DNA from: JANWKA01 sp035533815
GTDB lineage: Bacteria; Bacteroidota; Bacteroidia; Chitinophagales; Chitinophagaceae
Length of the DNA: 31,730 nt
Direction of reading: 5' to 3'
NCBI GenBank assembly: GCA_035533815.1
Contig: DATLTB010000079.1
Coordinates: forward strand, 1 to 31,730
The notes beneath the pieces are model-generated. The model worked only from the letters and a program-made list of their open reading frames with translations. It did no database searches and was not told where the DNA came from. A program made the translations under genes and the position numbers. This document shows, piece by piece, positions 15,610 through 22,622 of this stretch. The stretch's first letter is position 1. Every line of letters starts with the position of its first letter.

Positions 15610-16563
15610 ATGGCAACCAAAAAGAAAGTTGCTTCGAAACCTACAAAAAAAGTCCAGGCAAAGAAAAACAATTCCCATGAGGCGGTTTCCCGTCATGCTG
15701 CTATGAAAAAGCGGGTTGCTTTCAAGTCCCCTGCTGTCAAAAAGTCTGTTGCTAAAAAATCTTCCGGCGTTAAACAGGGAATTAAAAAGACCGCGGTAAA
15801 GCCCGTGGTCAAAAAATTGCCTGTAAAAAATATTTTAACAAAATCCCCGGAGAAAAAATCACCGGTCAAGGAACAAACCCAGAAAAATTCCGGAACACCT
15901 AAAATGACAAAGGTTGATAAAAAACCGGCTGCCAGGGTCAATATTAAAAAAATAATTAAACCCATTGAGAAACCCGTGAAAAACCAACCCAAAAAAGAGA
16001 CCAGCAAACCTGCCGCAGCGATTGCAAAACCAGTAAAAAATATGCCTGTTTCCAGTCATAGCGGACAGAAACAGCCTATGGCGAAAAATATTAATATCAA
16101 GAAAATCACCGTTCCCCCTAAAAAATCATCGCTGACTTACCAACCGGAATTTACAAAATCCCTGCTTGACCGGGAACAGCAGTCCGGACCGGTATACCGG
16201 TACAGTGATGCCGAGCTCTTGGAATTCAGGGAACTGATTTTAAAAAAACTGGAGACTGCCAAAAAAGAGCTCGTTTATCTCCAGGGGCTTATCACCAGGA
16301 AAGATGAAGCCGGGACAGATGACACAGAAAACAAGTACATGAGCATGGAAGATGGAAGTGGCACCATGGAACGTGAACAGCTGAACCAGATGGCCAGCCG
16401 GCAGATTCAGTTCATCGATCACCTGGAAAAAGCCCTGATGCGGATAGAGAACAAAACTTACGGGATTTGCAGGATAACCGGCAAGCTCATTGATAAGGCC
16501 CGTCTCCGTGCGGTACCCCATGCCACGCTCAGCATTGAAGCTAAGCAATCAATGAACAAGTAA
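15610..16563 (+). CDS. DksA/TraR-family protein without zinc ligands, with histone-H1-like N-terminal tail
   Basis: The protein has 317 residues. About the first 175 are a disordered Lys/Pro/Ala-rich tail resembling histone H1 (KKTAVKPVVKK, KSPEKKSPVKEQ). From about residue 195 comes a DksA-like coiled coil (ELLEFRELILKKLETAKKEL, an acidic stretch, then REQLNQMASRQIQFIDHLEKA). The C-terminal globular part is YGICRITGKLIDKARLRAVP and HATLSIEAK. Of the four zinc Cys positions of DksA only the first remains (Cys287); the others are Thr290, Ser308 and Ala311, so no zinc finger can form. DksA proteins act in the RNA polymerase secondary channel. The tail suggests DNA or RNA binding, but the combined role is unproven. 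It is probably co-transcribed with ileS. Confidence 0.85.
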   Translation: MATKKKVASKPTKKVQAKKNNSHEAVSRHAAMKKRVAFKSPAVKKSVAKKSSGVKQGIKKTAVKPVVKKLPVKNILTKSPEKKSPVKEQTQKNSGTPKMTKVDKKPAARVNIKKIIKPIEKPVKNQPKKETSKPAAAIAKPVKNMPVSSHSGQKQPMAKNINIKKITVPPKKSSLTYQPEFTKSLLDREQQSGPVYRYSDAELLEFRELILKKLETAKKELVYLQGLITRKDEAGTDDTENKYMSMEDGSGTMEREQLNQMASRQIQFIDHLEKALMRIENKTYGICRITGKLIDKARLRAVPHATLSIEAKQSMNK

Positions 16564-16635
16564 TTAACCCTGCCTGGGTAACCAATACCAATATCCGGGT
16601 GAATCCGAAACCTCTGAACAATTGATTCCAGCACT

Positions 16636-16658
16636 TCCCGGCTTTCAACGGGATTTTT
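16636..16658 (+). terminator. Weak hairpin with T-run before the GT4-like gene
   Basis: TCCCG (16636-16640) pairs with CGGGA (16649-16653) around an 8-base loop, followed by five T, ending just before the ATG at 16662. It could end part of the ileS-dksA transcript. A five-pair stem is marginal and could be chance. Confidence 0.3.
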
Positions 16659-16661
16659 CAC

Positions 16662-17771
16662 ATGCGTATTGCAGTAAATGCCAGGTCCCTGATCCTGGAT
16701 CAGTTTGATGATACCGCCTGGTTTACCTGGGAGACTTTCAGCAGGTTGGCCCCAGTTCATCCCAGGGATGAATTCCTTTTTTTATCGGATCATCCGATTG
16801 ACCGGCGATTCCTGATCAGCCCAAACATTACCCCTGTGTTGATCCGGCCCGCGATCAATTTCCCCCTGGCGAGAAAAATTTGGTTTGAGCGGAGGATTCC
16901 ACTTATGCTGAAGAACCTTCAGGCATCCGTATTCTTCTCTCCGGATGGCTGGATGCCCGGGAAAACATGGGTTAAGAGTTGCCTGATCATGGCCGGATCG
17001 TTTGATCCCCATGACCCGGGAACAAAACCCGGGTCCATGGAATACGTCCGATTTGCCCGATCGGCCACAAGGATACTGGCTGTTTCCGGAAGCGCCGGAA
17101 AGCATATCATTGCTGCCACCGGCATACAGGAAAATAAAATCACTGTGATCCAAGCCGGGGTAAGTCAGGGCTTTAAGCAGCTGAACTGGGAAGAAAGGGA
17201 AGCGGTAAAACAACGGTTCGCCGGAGGCCGGGAATATTTCATCTATGCGGGGCTACTGTCCAAGCAGTCCAATATCCTCCGCCTGCTTAAAGCTTTTTCC
17301 CTATTGAAAAGAAAGCATCAGTCCAATATGAGGCTGGTTCTGGCCGGGGAAATCAATGGAAAATCGAGGGAAATTTTGTCTGCTTTACGCAGTTTCCATT
17401 TCCGGGAAGAAGTGATCTTGACTGGAAATGCTCCCCTGGAGACCCTGCAGCAATTGATCGGCGCCGCATACTGCCTGGTTTATCCTTCCTTTTCAGCAGG
17501 ATATTCCATATCCCTGGCGCAAGCCATGAGATGCGGAGTTCCCGTTGCCGCATCCGCAACAGGATCTCCCCGGGAAGTCGGGGGAGATGCCCTGCTTTAT
17601 TTCGATCCCCTGGATCCGAAGGACATGGCAGAGAAAATGGGGATGCTATACCGGGACGAAAGGCTGAAGGGAAGGCTGATCACCGCTGGCCTGGAACGAT
17701 CTGCAGGATGGACCTGGGAAAAAGCAGCCTCAAATTTATGGGAATGCCTGCTCGGCACCGCCGCGTCCTAA
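16662..17771 (+). CDS. GT4-fold glycosyltransferase-like protein with degenerate active site
   Basis: The 369 residues follow the two-Rossmann GT-B layout of family GT4: start MRIAVNARSL; second half FIYAGLLSKQSNILRLLKAF, MRLVLAGE, VILTGNAPLE, YCLVYPSF, AMRCGVPVAAS, SPREVGGDALLYFDP. The usual functional residues are changed. The N-terminal GxG loop is DDTAW (16-20). The conserved His-Asp after the central strand is Ala-Gly (111-112). The Arg-Lys of the donor-binding loop is Gln202-Ser203. The EX7E motif is Ala279 to Gln287. The frame is nonetheless full length and uninterrupted. It may be a catalytically dead member with a binding or regulatory role, or use altered chemistry. It lies between the dksA-like gene (98-base gap) and gldC (43-base gap). 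Confidence 0.82.
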   Translation: MRIAVNARSLILDQFDDTAWFTWETFSRLAPVHPRDEFLFLSDHPIDRRFLISPNITPVLIRPAINFPLARKIWFERRIPLMLKNLQASVFFSPDGWMPGKTWVKSCLIMAGSFDPHDPGTKPGSMEYVRFARSATRILAVSGSAGKHIIAATGIQENKITVIQAGVSQGFKQLNWEEREAVKQRFAGGREYFIYAGLLSKQSNILRLLKAFSLLKRKHQSNMRLVLAGEINGKSREILSALRSFHFREEVILTGNAPLETLQQLIGAAYCLVYPSFSAGYSISLAQAMRCGVPVAASATGSPREVGGDALLYFDPLDPKDMAEKMGMLYRDERLKGRLITAGLERSAGWTWEKAASNLWECLLGTAAS

Positions 17772-17782
17772 AATATTCCTGC

Positions 17783-17790
17783 TATCTTTG
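17783..17790 (+). promoter_or_regulatory. -7 box (TATCTTTG) for gldC
   Basis: TATCTTTG matches the Bacteroidota -7 consensus and lies 24 bases before the gldC ATG at 17815. It suggests that gldC-yqeY-cvpA has its own promoter, separate from the GT4-like gene. No clear -33 box. Confidence 0.55.
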
Positions 17791-17814
17791 TATGTAAGAA
17801 GTAAATTTTCCGGC

Positions 17815-18162
17815 ATGGCAGAAAATGGGATTGATATCCGGTTAACCCGGGATGAACAGAAAATACCCCTGTCCATTTCCTGGACAGTGTTTGAAGAAGG
17901 CCGGGAAAGTATTCACCAGGCCAAGGCCATGCTGCTGGCCTTCTGGGACGGGGCAGACAAATCTGCCCTGCGTCTGGACCTTTGGACCAAGGATATGATG
18001 GTGGATGAAATGGCTGATTTTTTTTACCAGACCCTGATGACCATGGCTGATACTTTTAATCAGGCCACCCAATCACCCGTTCTGGCCCGCGAGATGAAAT
18101 CATTTGCCCGGGATTTCCTGAAAAGGTACCGGGATAAAGAAAAAGAAACTCAGGCGATATAG
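17815..18162 (+). CDS. gldC: Gliding motility protein GldC
   Basis: This 115-residue cytoplasmic protein has the GldC pattern: ISWTVFEEGRES and AKAMLLAFWDGADKSALRLD, then LWTKDMMVDEMADFFYQTL and MADTFNQATQ. GldC belongs to the set first found through gliding mutants of Flavobacterium johnsoniae. It is conserved in many non-gliding Bacteroidota, and its exact role is not clear; unlike GldK-N it is not a core T9SS channel part. The ATG at 17815 is chosen because an upstream in-frame TTG at 17788 lies in the -7 box. The yqeY-like gene follows 16 bases later and cvpA 9 bases after that, forming a compact operon. Confidence 0.9.
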   Translation: MAENGIDIRLTRDEQKIPLSISWTVFEEGRESIHQAKAMLLAFWDGADKSALRLDLWTKDMMVDEMADFFYQTLMTMADTFNQATQSPVLAREMKSFARDFLKRYRDKEKETQAI

Positions 18163-18178
18163 ACATAAACCATACCTG

Positions 18179-18631
18179 ATGACGCTTGAACAGCAAATAA
18201 ACGAGGGCATCCGAAATGCCATGCTTGCCCGGGATGAAGCGGAACTGCGGGGGCTGCGGGCAATCAAGGCTGCCATCCTGTTAGCCCGGACTGCAGAAGG
18301 AAGCAACGGGGAGCTGAAGGAAGGAGAAGAAACCAGGTTGCTGCAAAAACTGGCCAAACAAAGAAAGGAATCTTTGGAAATCTTCCGCACCCAGCACCGG
18401 GAGGATCTCGCCAAAAAAGAAGAAGAGGAATTGTCGGTAATCAACCGTTTCCTTCCCGGACAGCTAGGCACTGATGCCCTCCGGGAAGCCGTCAGACAGG
18501 TCATTATCGAAACCGGGGCCAGTTCACCGGCTGATCTGGGCAAAGTCATGGCTACTGCCATCAAGAAACTGGGGGCATCAGCAGATGGTAAGGCTATTTC
18601 GGCTATGGCCAGAGAACTCCTTTCCAGGTAA
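18179..18631 (+). CDS. GatB/YqeY domain-containing protein
   Basis: The 150-residue YqeY-family protein starts MTLEQQINEGIRNAMLARDE and contains LRGLRAIKAAILLART, an acidic/basic helical middle (LQKLAKQRKESLEIFRTQHR), and the C-terminal SSPADLGKVMATAIKKLG and ADGKAISAMARELL. The family resembles the tail domain of GatB, the subunit of tRNA-dependent amidotransferase that binds tRNA. Stand-alone YqeY proteins have no firmly assigned reaction. Length and motif order are normal. It is cytoplasmic and co-transcribed with gldC and cvpA. Confidence 0.93.
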   Translation: MTLEQQINEGIRNAMLARDEAELRGLRAIKAAILLARTAEGSNGELKEGEETRLLQKLAKQRKESLEIFRTQHREDLAKKEEEELSVINRFLPGQLGTDALREAVRQVIIETGASSPADLGKVMATAIKKLGASADGKAISAMARELLSR

Positions 18632-18640
18632 AACCGGATT

Positions 18641-19174
18641 ATGGTCATCGATATCCTTTTTGTGGTGTTCATGCTTTGGGCGGTGTTCAAGGGTTATTCC
18701 AATGGGTTGATAATCGGGATATTTTCCCTATTATCCCTGTTGGCCGGATTACTGATCGCCCTGAAATTCTCCGCTGTATTCTGTCATTACGGCCAGATGC
18801 ATTTTCACCTGACCGGCAGCTGGTGGCCCCTGGTTTTTTTTATCCTAATTTTTATTGGAGTCATCCTGCTGGTTAATCTGGGAGCAAGACTGCTGACCAA
18901 GCTTCTGGAACTGGCCATGCTGGGCTGGCTGAACCGGATTTGTGGCATCATCCTGTATATGGCCATCTATACGGTCATTTTCAGCATCCTGCTCTGGCTC
19001 ATGGACCGGGTCCACCTGATTCCATTGGCGATGAAGTTGCAATCCCGGGTTTATGCCTATCTGAGACCTGTAGGTCCTGCAGTCATCTCTTTTATCGGTG
19101 ACCGGATTCCCCATTTCCGGCATTTGCTGGGTGAACTGGATGGGATATTCCGGCATCTGGCCAGAAAAAATTAA
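18641..19174 (+). CDS. CvpA family membrane protein
   Basis: The 177-residue inner-membrane protein has four hydrophobic segments and the CvpA-family start MVIDILFVVFMLWAVFKGYS followed by NGLIIGIFSLLSLLAGLLIA. The rest follows the family pattern, with LVNLGARLLTKLLELAMLG and LNRICGIILYMAIYTV. In enterobacteria CvpA is linked to colicin V production and to envelope stress or bile tolerance; its molecular role is not known. The gene starts 9 bases after the yqeY-like stop. The GH13 gene begins 52 bases later and may be read by the same transcript. Confidence 0.88.
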   Translation: MVIDILFVVFMLWAVFKGYSNGLIIGIFSLLSLLAGLLIALKFSAVFCHYGQMHFHLTGSWWPLVFFILIFIGVILLVNLGARLLTKLLELAMLGWLNRICGIILYMAIYTVIFSILLWLMDRVHLIPLAMKLQSRVYAYLRPVGPAVISFIGDRIPHFRHLLGELDGIFRHLARKN

Positions 19175-19226
19175 TCCTTTAAATTGCTGTCCGGTTAAAT
19201 CCCGGTAACTCATACAAACCTATCAT

Positions 19227-20810
19227 ATGCCTTACAGACTGTCCAGTACCCTTATATTTTGTTTTTGCATTATCCTTTGCAGGAACAGCCGGGGTCAATC
19301 CCCTGCAACTGTCCATGGAGGAGAAATTATTTATCATGTGTTTGAAAGGAGCTTCTATGACAGTAACGGTGATCAAATCGGCGACCTGAACGGACTGAGG
19401 GAAAAACTCGGATACCTGCAGTCCCTGGGGGTCAATGCCATCCTGATGGTTCCAATCTACGAATCGGATTTTTACCATAATTATTTCGCGAAAAACTTTG
19501 AAAAGATAGATCCCACCCTGGGGAGCATGTCCGACTATATCCGGTTGGTCAGGGCAGTTCACCGCCGGGGCATGAAAATATACATGGATATGGAAACCCA
19601 GTATGTCACCGGCAAACACCTGTGGTTCCGGGATGCTTATCGGAACCCGGGATCCAAATACAGTCATTATTTGGTCTGGGATGATTCCGCGCATACCCGG
19701 CCGGAACCTGCCCTCTATAACATCGGCAAGCTCCATTCCTATGATGGCAGCGTGCACCGGGTGGCCACAGTCAATCTGTACAGCAAAAAAGTGCTTGCCT
19801 ATAATATCAGGTTGTTCAGTTACTGGGCCGACCCCAATCATGACGGTAAATTCGACGATGGCGTGGATGGTTTCCGGCTCGATCACATGATGGATAATCT
19901 GGACGGGAAAGGAATTCTGACCAATCTGTTTCATAGATTCTGGACCCCATTGATCCAGGCGGTGAAAAAGGTAAACCCCGGAATCATATTCTTTGCCGAG
20001 CAAGCCAATTGGAATTCTTTCGGGTTCGGATATTTATCCAGGGGTTCGGTGGACCGGGTATTCGATTTCCGGCTCCGGATGGCGATTGCTTCATTTAACA
20101 AGGCTGCCATTGAAGCGGCGGCGGATACTTCGCTGGAAATGACCCCTCGCGGAAAACAACAAGTCGTTTTCATTGAGAACCATGATCTGCCGAGGTTTGC
20201 TTCTGTAGTTGGTAAAAGCCTGCCCAAGGAAAAGATCGGCGGGGCTTTCAACCTCCTAATCGGGGGAATACCCTCCATATATTACGGTCAGGAACTGGGT
20301 ATGTTCGGAGGCTTTGAAAGATACGGTAATACCGATGGCAATGATATACCGAAACGGGAAGCCTTTGAATGGTATAAGTCAGATACAGGAAAGGGAATGG
20401 CCATCTGGTATAAAAACTCAGGACCCTGGTGGGACCATACCAACCTGATCCCGAATGACGGGATATCCCTGGAGGAGGAAAAAAACAAACCGGGGTCTCT
20501 TTGGACCTTTTATCATAACCTTATCCGGATCAGGCAGTCGCAGCCTGCCCTCTGGAAAGGGAGTTATCAGCCCCTGCCCAATGACAACGACAGCGTATAT
20601 TCCTTTATCAGGACATGGGGCAAACAGGAAGATATCGTTGTGATCAATCTGTCTGGCGAAAGTCAGGAAGTCAGTGTGAATTGCGGGCATTGCAGGTTCC
20701 GGCCCCATCGGTTGCAATCGCTTTATGGCCGCCAGCATCCCCTGGTCAACGGAAATAAATTTACCGTGCGCCTGCCAGGTTTTGCGATTAACCTTTGGAA
20801 GGTGGAATAA
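19227..20810 (+). CDS. Exported GH13 alpha-amylase family enzyme
   Basis: The 527 residues have a signal peptide of about 23 (cleaved near SRGQ), then a (beta/alpha)8 GH13 barrel starting YHVFERSFYDSNGDQIGDLN. The catalytic residues are readable: nucleophile Asp219 in GVDGFRLDHM, acid/base Glu258 in FFAEQANW and transition-state Asp320 in FIENHDLPRF. The C-terminal beta domain ends with VRLPGFAINLWKV. The QIGDLNGL stretch resembles the QPDLN/GDL region near conserved region V of alpha-glucosidases and related hydrolases. Periplasmic cleavage of alpha-1,4 or alpha-1,6 glucans is expected; the exact specificity cannot be read here. There is no susC/susD pair nearby, so this is not a typical polysaccharide-utilisation locus. 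Confidence 0.9.
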   Translation: MPYRLSSTLIFCFCIILCRNSRGQSPATVHGGEIIYHVFERSFYDSNGDQIGDLNGLREKLGYLQSLGVNAILMVPIYESDFYHNYFAKNFEKIDPTLGSMSDYIRLVRAVHRRGMKIYMDMETQYVTGKHLWFRDAYRNPGSKYSHYLVWDDSAHTRPEPALYNIGKLHSYDGSVHRVATVNLYSKKVLAYNIRLFSYWADPNHDGKFDDGVDGFRLDHMMDNLDGKGILTNLFHRFWTPLIQAVKKVNPGIIFFAEQANWNSFGFGYLSRGSVDRVFDFRLRMAIASFNKAAIEAAADTSLEMTPRGKQQVVFIENHDLPRFASVVGKSLPKEKIGGAFNLLIGGIPSIYYGQELGMFGGFERYGNTDGNDIPKREAFEWYKSDTGKGMAIWYKNSGPWWDHTNLIPNDGISLEEEKNKPGSLWTFYHNLIRIRQSQPALWKGSYQPLPNDNDSVYSFIRTWGKQEDIVVINLSGESQEVSVNCGHCRFRPHRLQSLYGRQHPLVNGNKFTVRLPGFAINLWKVE

Positions 20811-20823
20811 AGCTATTCCCTGG

Positions 20824-20872
20824 TCCTATCCAAACCCACCATTTACTTGAATGGATCTTTTGGATTATAGGA
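20824..20872. repeat. Nested hairpin after the GH13 gene
   Basis: The outer stem pairs TCCTA+TCCAAA (20824-20834) with TTTGGA (20859-20864) and TAGGA (20868-20872), with a three-base bulge. An inner stem pairs CCATT (20839-20843) with AATGG (20850-20854) around TACTTG. There is no clear T-run on either strand, so termination is possible but not typical. It overlaps the 3' end of a possible minus-strand small gene. Confidence 0.45.
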
Positions 20873-21022
20873 ATAAACCAGCCTCAATAATTTATCCGGA
20901 TGAATGCGAAGTGGAAAATGACTGATCCGGTTATCCTTTTGACAAAATGTTATTTCCTGCCAATAGTCCAGCCTTGCCCTTTTTACATTACCTAAATTGA
21001 TTATTTTAGCAGGGTAAATCAT
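20843..21022 (-). CDS. Possible 59-residue hypothetical protein
   Basis: This frame nearly fills the otherwise empty 229-base gap between the GH13 gene and the alpha/beta-hydrolase gene. It begins ATG at 21022, with GGAGG (21028-21032, minus strand) at ideal spacing, which is rare in this genome type, and ends TAA. The peptide starts MIYPAKIINLGNVKRARLDY and contains ISHFPLRIHPDKLLRLVYSY; its composition is protein-like, rich in Ile, Leu, Lys and aromatic residues, with no signal peptide. I do not recognise a family. It could instead be a chance open frame, since 59 codons are not significant on their own. It would be convergent with GH13 and divergent from the hydrolase gene. Confidence 0.3.
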   Translation of the reverse strand: MIYPAKIINLGNVKRARLDYWQEITFCQKDNRISHFPLRIHPDKLLRLVYSYNPKDPFK

Positions 21023-21039
21023 AATTTCCTCCCATACCA

Positions 21040-21819
21040 ATGCATTACGAGCTAAAGGCAGAATCCCGGTTCAGGTTCATCGAGGAAGGTAATGGTTCTC
21101 CGCTGATTCTGCTGCATGGATTATTCGGTGCCCTGAGTAATTTTCAGGACCTGCTGGATTATTTCAGCCACTATAACCGGGTGGTGATTCCCATGCTTCC
21201 CCTGTTTGACCTGTCCATACTGGATACCACGGTCATCGGTCTCGCTAAATTCCTGCACAGGTTCATAGAATTCAAAGGATATGGAAAAGTTCATTTGCTG
21301 GGCAATTCACTGGGAGGACATATCGGACTGATTTATGCCCTGAAGCACCCTCAGGGGGTCAAGACCATCACACTGACCGGCAGTTCCGGACTTTTCGAAA
21401 ATGGCATGGGGGAGACCTATCCTAAACGCGGGGATTACGAATATATCCGGAAGAAGACCGAGCTGACCTTCTTCAATCCCAAAGTGGCCAGTAAGGAATT
21501 AGTCGATGAAATATTTGAGATTGTGAATAACAGGCTCAAGGCGCTGAAGATCATTTCCCTGGCCAAGTCTGCTATCCGGCATAACCTGGGTGAGGAATTG
21601 AACAGTATCAGTGCCCCTACCTTGCTGATCTGGGGAAAAAACGATACGATAACCCCTCCATTGATCGGTCAGGAATTCCATAAGCTTATCCCTGGATCTG
21701 AACTGTTTTTAATCGACGAGTGCGGTCATGCTCCCATGATGGAGGTGCCTGAGCAGTTCAACCAGATCCTTCAGGATTTCCTGGTCCGTCATGATGCCCA
21801 GGACAAAAATTTAGGTTAA
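21040..21819 (+). CDS. Alpha/beta-fold hydrolase
   Basis: This 259-residue protein has no signal peptide. Canonical features are the oxyanion segment LILLHGLFGALSNF, nucleophile Ser90 in LLGNSLGGH, acid Asp202 in LIWGKNDTITPP and His230 in ECGHAPMMEVPEQF. The lid region (about 130-165) starts GLFENGMGETYPKRGDYEYI. It resembles meta-cleavage-product hydrolases and similar small esterases, but the substrate is unknown. It leads the co-oriented run that continues with the CBS-domain, Omp85-like and NAD kinase genes, with 56 bases to the next gene. The start has no clear promoter in front of it. Confidence 0.9.
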   Translation: MHYELKAESRFRFIEEGNGSPLILLHGLFGALSNFQDLLDYFSHYNRVVIPMLPLFDLSILDTTVIGLAKFLHRFIEFKGYGKVHLLGNSLGGHIGLIYALKHPQGVKTITLTGSSGLFENGMGETYPKRGDYEYIRKKTELTFFNPKVASKELVDEIFEIVNNRLKALKIISLAKSAIRHNLGEELNSISAPTLLIWGKNDTITPPLIGQEFHKLIPGSELFLIDECGHAPMMEVPEQFNQILQDFLVRHDAQDKNLG

Positions 21820-21875
21820 TTCCACTAACCTGGAATGAACTTTGACCAGAAGAAAGCATTAAATACAGTAACCTC

Positions 21876-22538
21876 ATGTATGCCATTGAGCTTATTTCCC
21901 CGGTCATCCCTGTTCTCCATCCGCTCGACACCGGCGCCAAGGCCCTGCAGTTGCTGAACGAATACCATATTTCCCATTTACCGATCGTGGTGGAAGGAGA
22001 ATACTTGGGCCTGATCCGGGAGGAAGAGATTCTGGACTGGGATAATCCTGATTTACTGCTGGAAACGCTTTCTTACCATCATTTCAGACCAGCAGTCAGG
22101 GAACATGCTCATTTTTACGAAGCGTTAAAACTGGCCAGTGACTTCAAATTATCCGTAGTCCCTGTATTAACGGATGAAAATAAGTTTGGGGGGGTGATAC
22201 CGCAACAGCACCTGCTATTCGCTATCGCTTCCATGAATGGGGTGAAAGAAACCGGTGTACTTATTCTCCTGGAAATGGAACCCAAGGATTATTCCCTGGC
22301 TGAAATCGGCAGGATCGCTGAATCCAATGAAATCACGATTCTCAGTGTCAACACATTTAACCATCCTGCCACAGGCAAGTTGAATGTGCTGATCAAAACC
22401 AACCGGCAGGACATGCGGGCCCTGACCAGCACCTTTGAAAGATTCAGCTATACCATTACCTGTGTATTCGGAGAGGAACAGGAAGAAACTGCTTTGAAGA
22501 AAAATTATGACCTCCTGATGAACTATATCAGCATGTGA
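21876..22538 (+). CDS. CBS-domain protein with C-terminal ACT-like region
   Basis: The 220-residue cytoplasmic protein has two CBS motifs: residues 1-55 (VLHPLDTGAKALQLLNEYHI, SHLPIVVEGEYLGLI) and 70-125 (HAHFYEALKLASDFKLSVVP, FGGVIPQQHLLFAIA). Residues 135-205 (GVLILLEMEPKDYSLAEIGR, then NEITILSVNTF) look like an ACT domain. CBS pairs bind adenine nucleotides and ACT domains bind small ligands, so a sensor role is plausible. No catalytic or transport domain is attached. The gene sits among envelope genes and NAD kinase, as it often does in Chitinophagaceae, but no partner is shown. Confidence 0.85.
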   Translation: MYAIELISPVIPVLHPLDTGAKALQLLNEYHISHLPIVVEGEYLGLIREEEILDWDNPDLLLETLSYHHFRPAVREHAHFYEALKLASDFKLSVVPVLTDENKFGGVIPQQHLLFAIASMNGVKETGVLILLEMEPKDYSLAEIGRIAESNEITILSVNTFNHPATGKLNVLIKTNRQDMRALTSTFERFSYTITCVFGEEQEETALKKNYDLLMNYISM

Positions 22539-22622
22539 GACCTGGTCCTGACGGGCGTGGTCAATTGAATAACCCTTATTTTTACCGTTTGACCCTAACC
22601 CGTAAAAACATTGTTGAGCTGC

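Noticed and set aside
15610..16140. Lys-rich repeats read as a tandem DNA repeat or CRISPR
   Set aside because: The repetition is at amino-acid level (Lys/Pro/Ala) with irregular spacing; there are no regular direct repeats and spacers. No CRISPR array was seen anywhere in the window.
18100..18690. Minus-strand 196-codon frame opposite the YqeY-like gene
   Set aside because: It is Ser/Arg/Ala-rich antisense composition, and the plus strand has a clear family match.
19179..20003. Minus-strand 274-codon frame opposite the GH13 gene
   Set aside because: The plus frame has all three GH13 catalytic residues and a signal peptide; the antisense peptide has no recognised domain.
19227..20810. Polysaccharide-utilisation locus around the GH13 enzyme
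   Set aside because: No susC/susD-like or regulator genes are adjacent; the neighbours are housekeeping genes.
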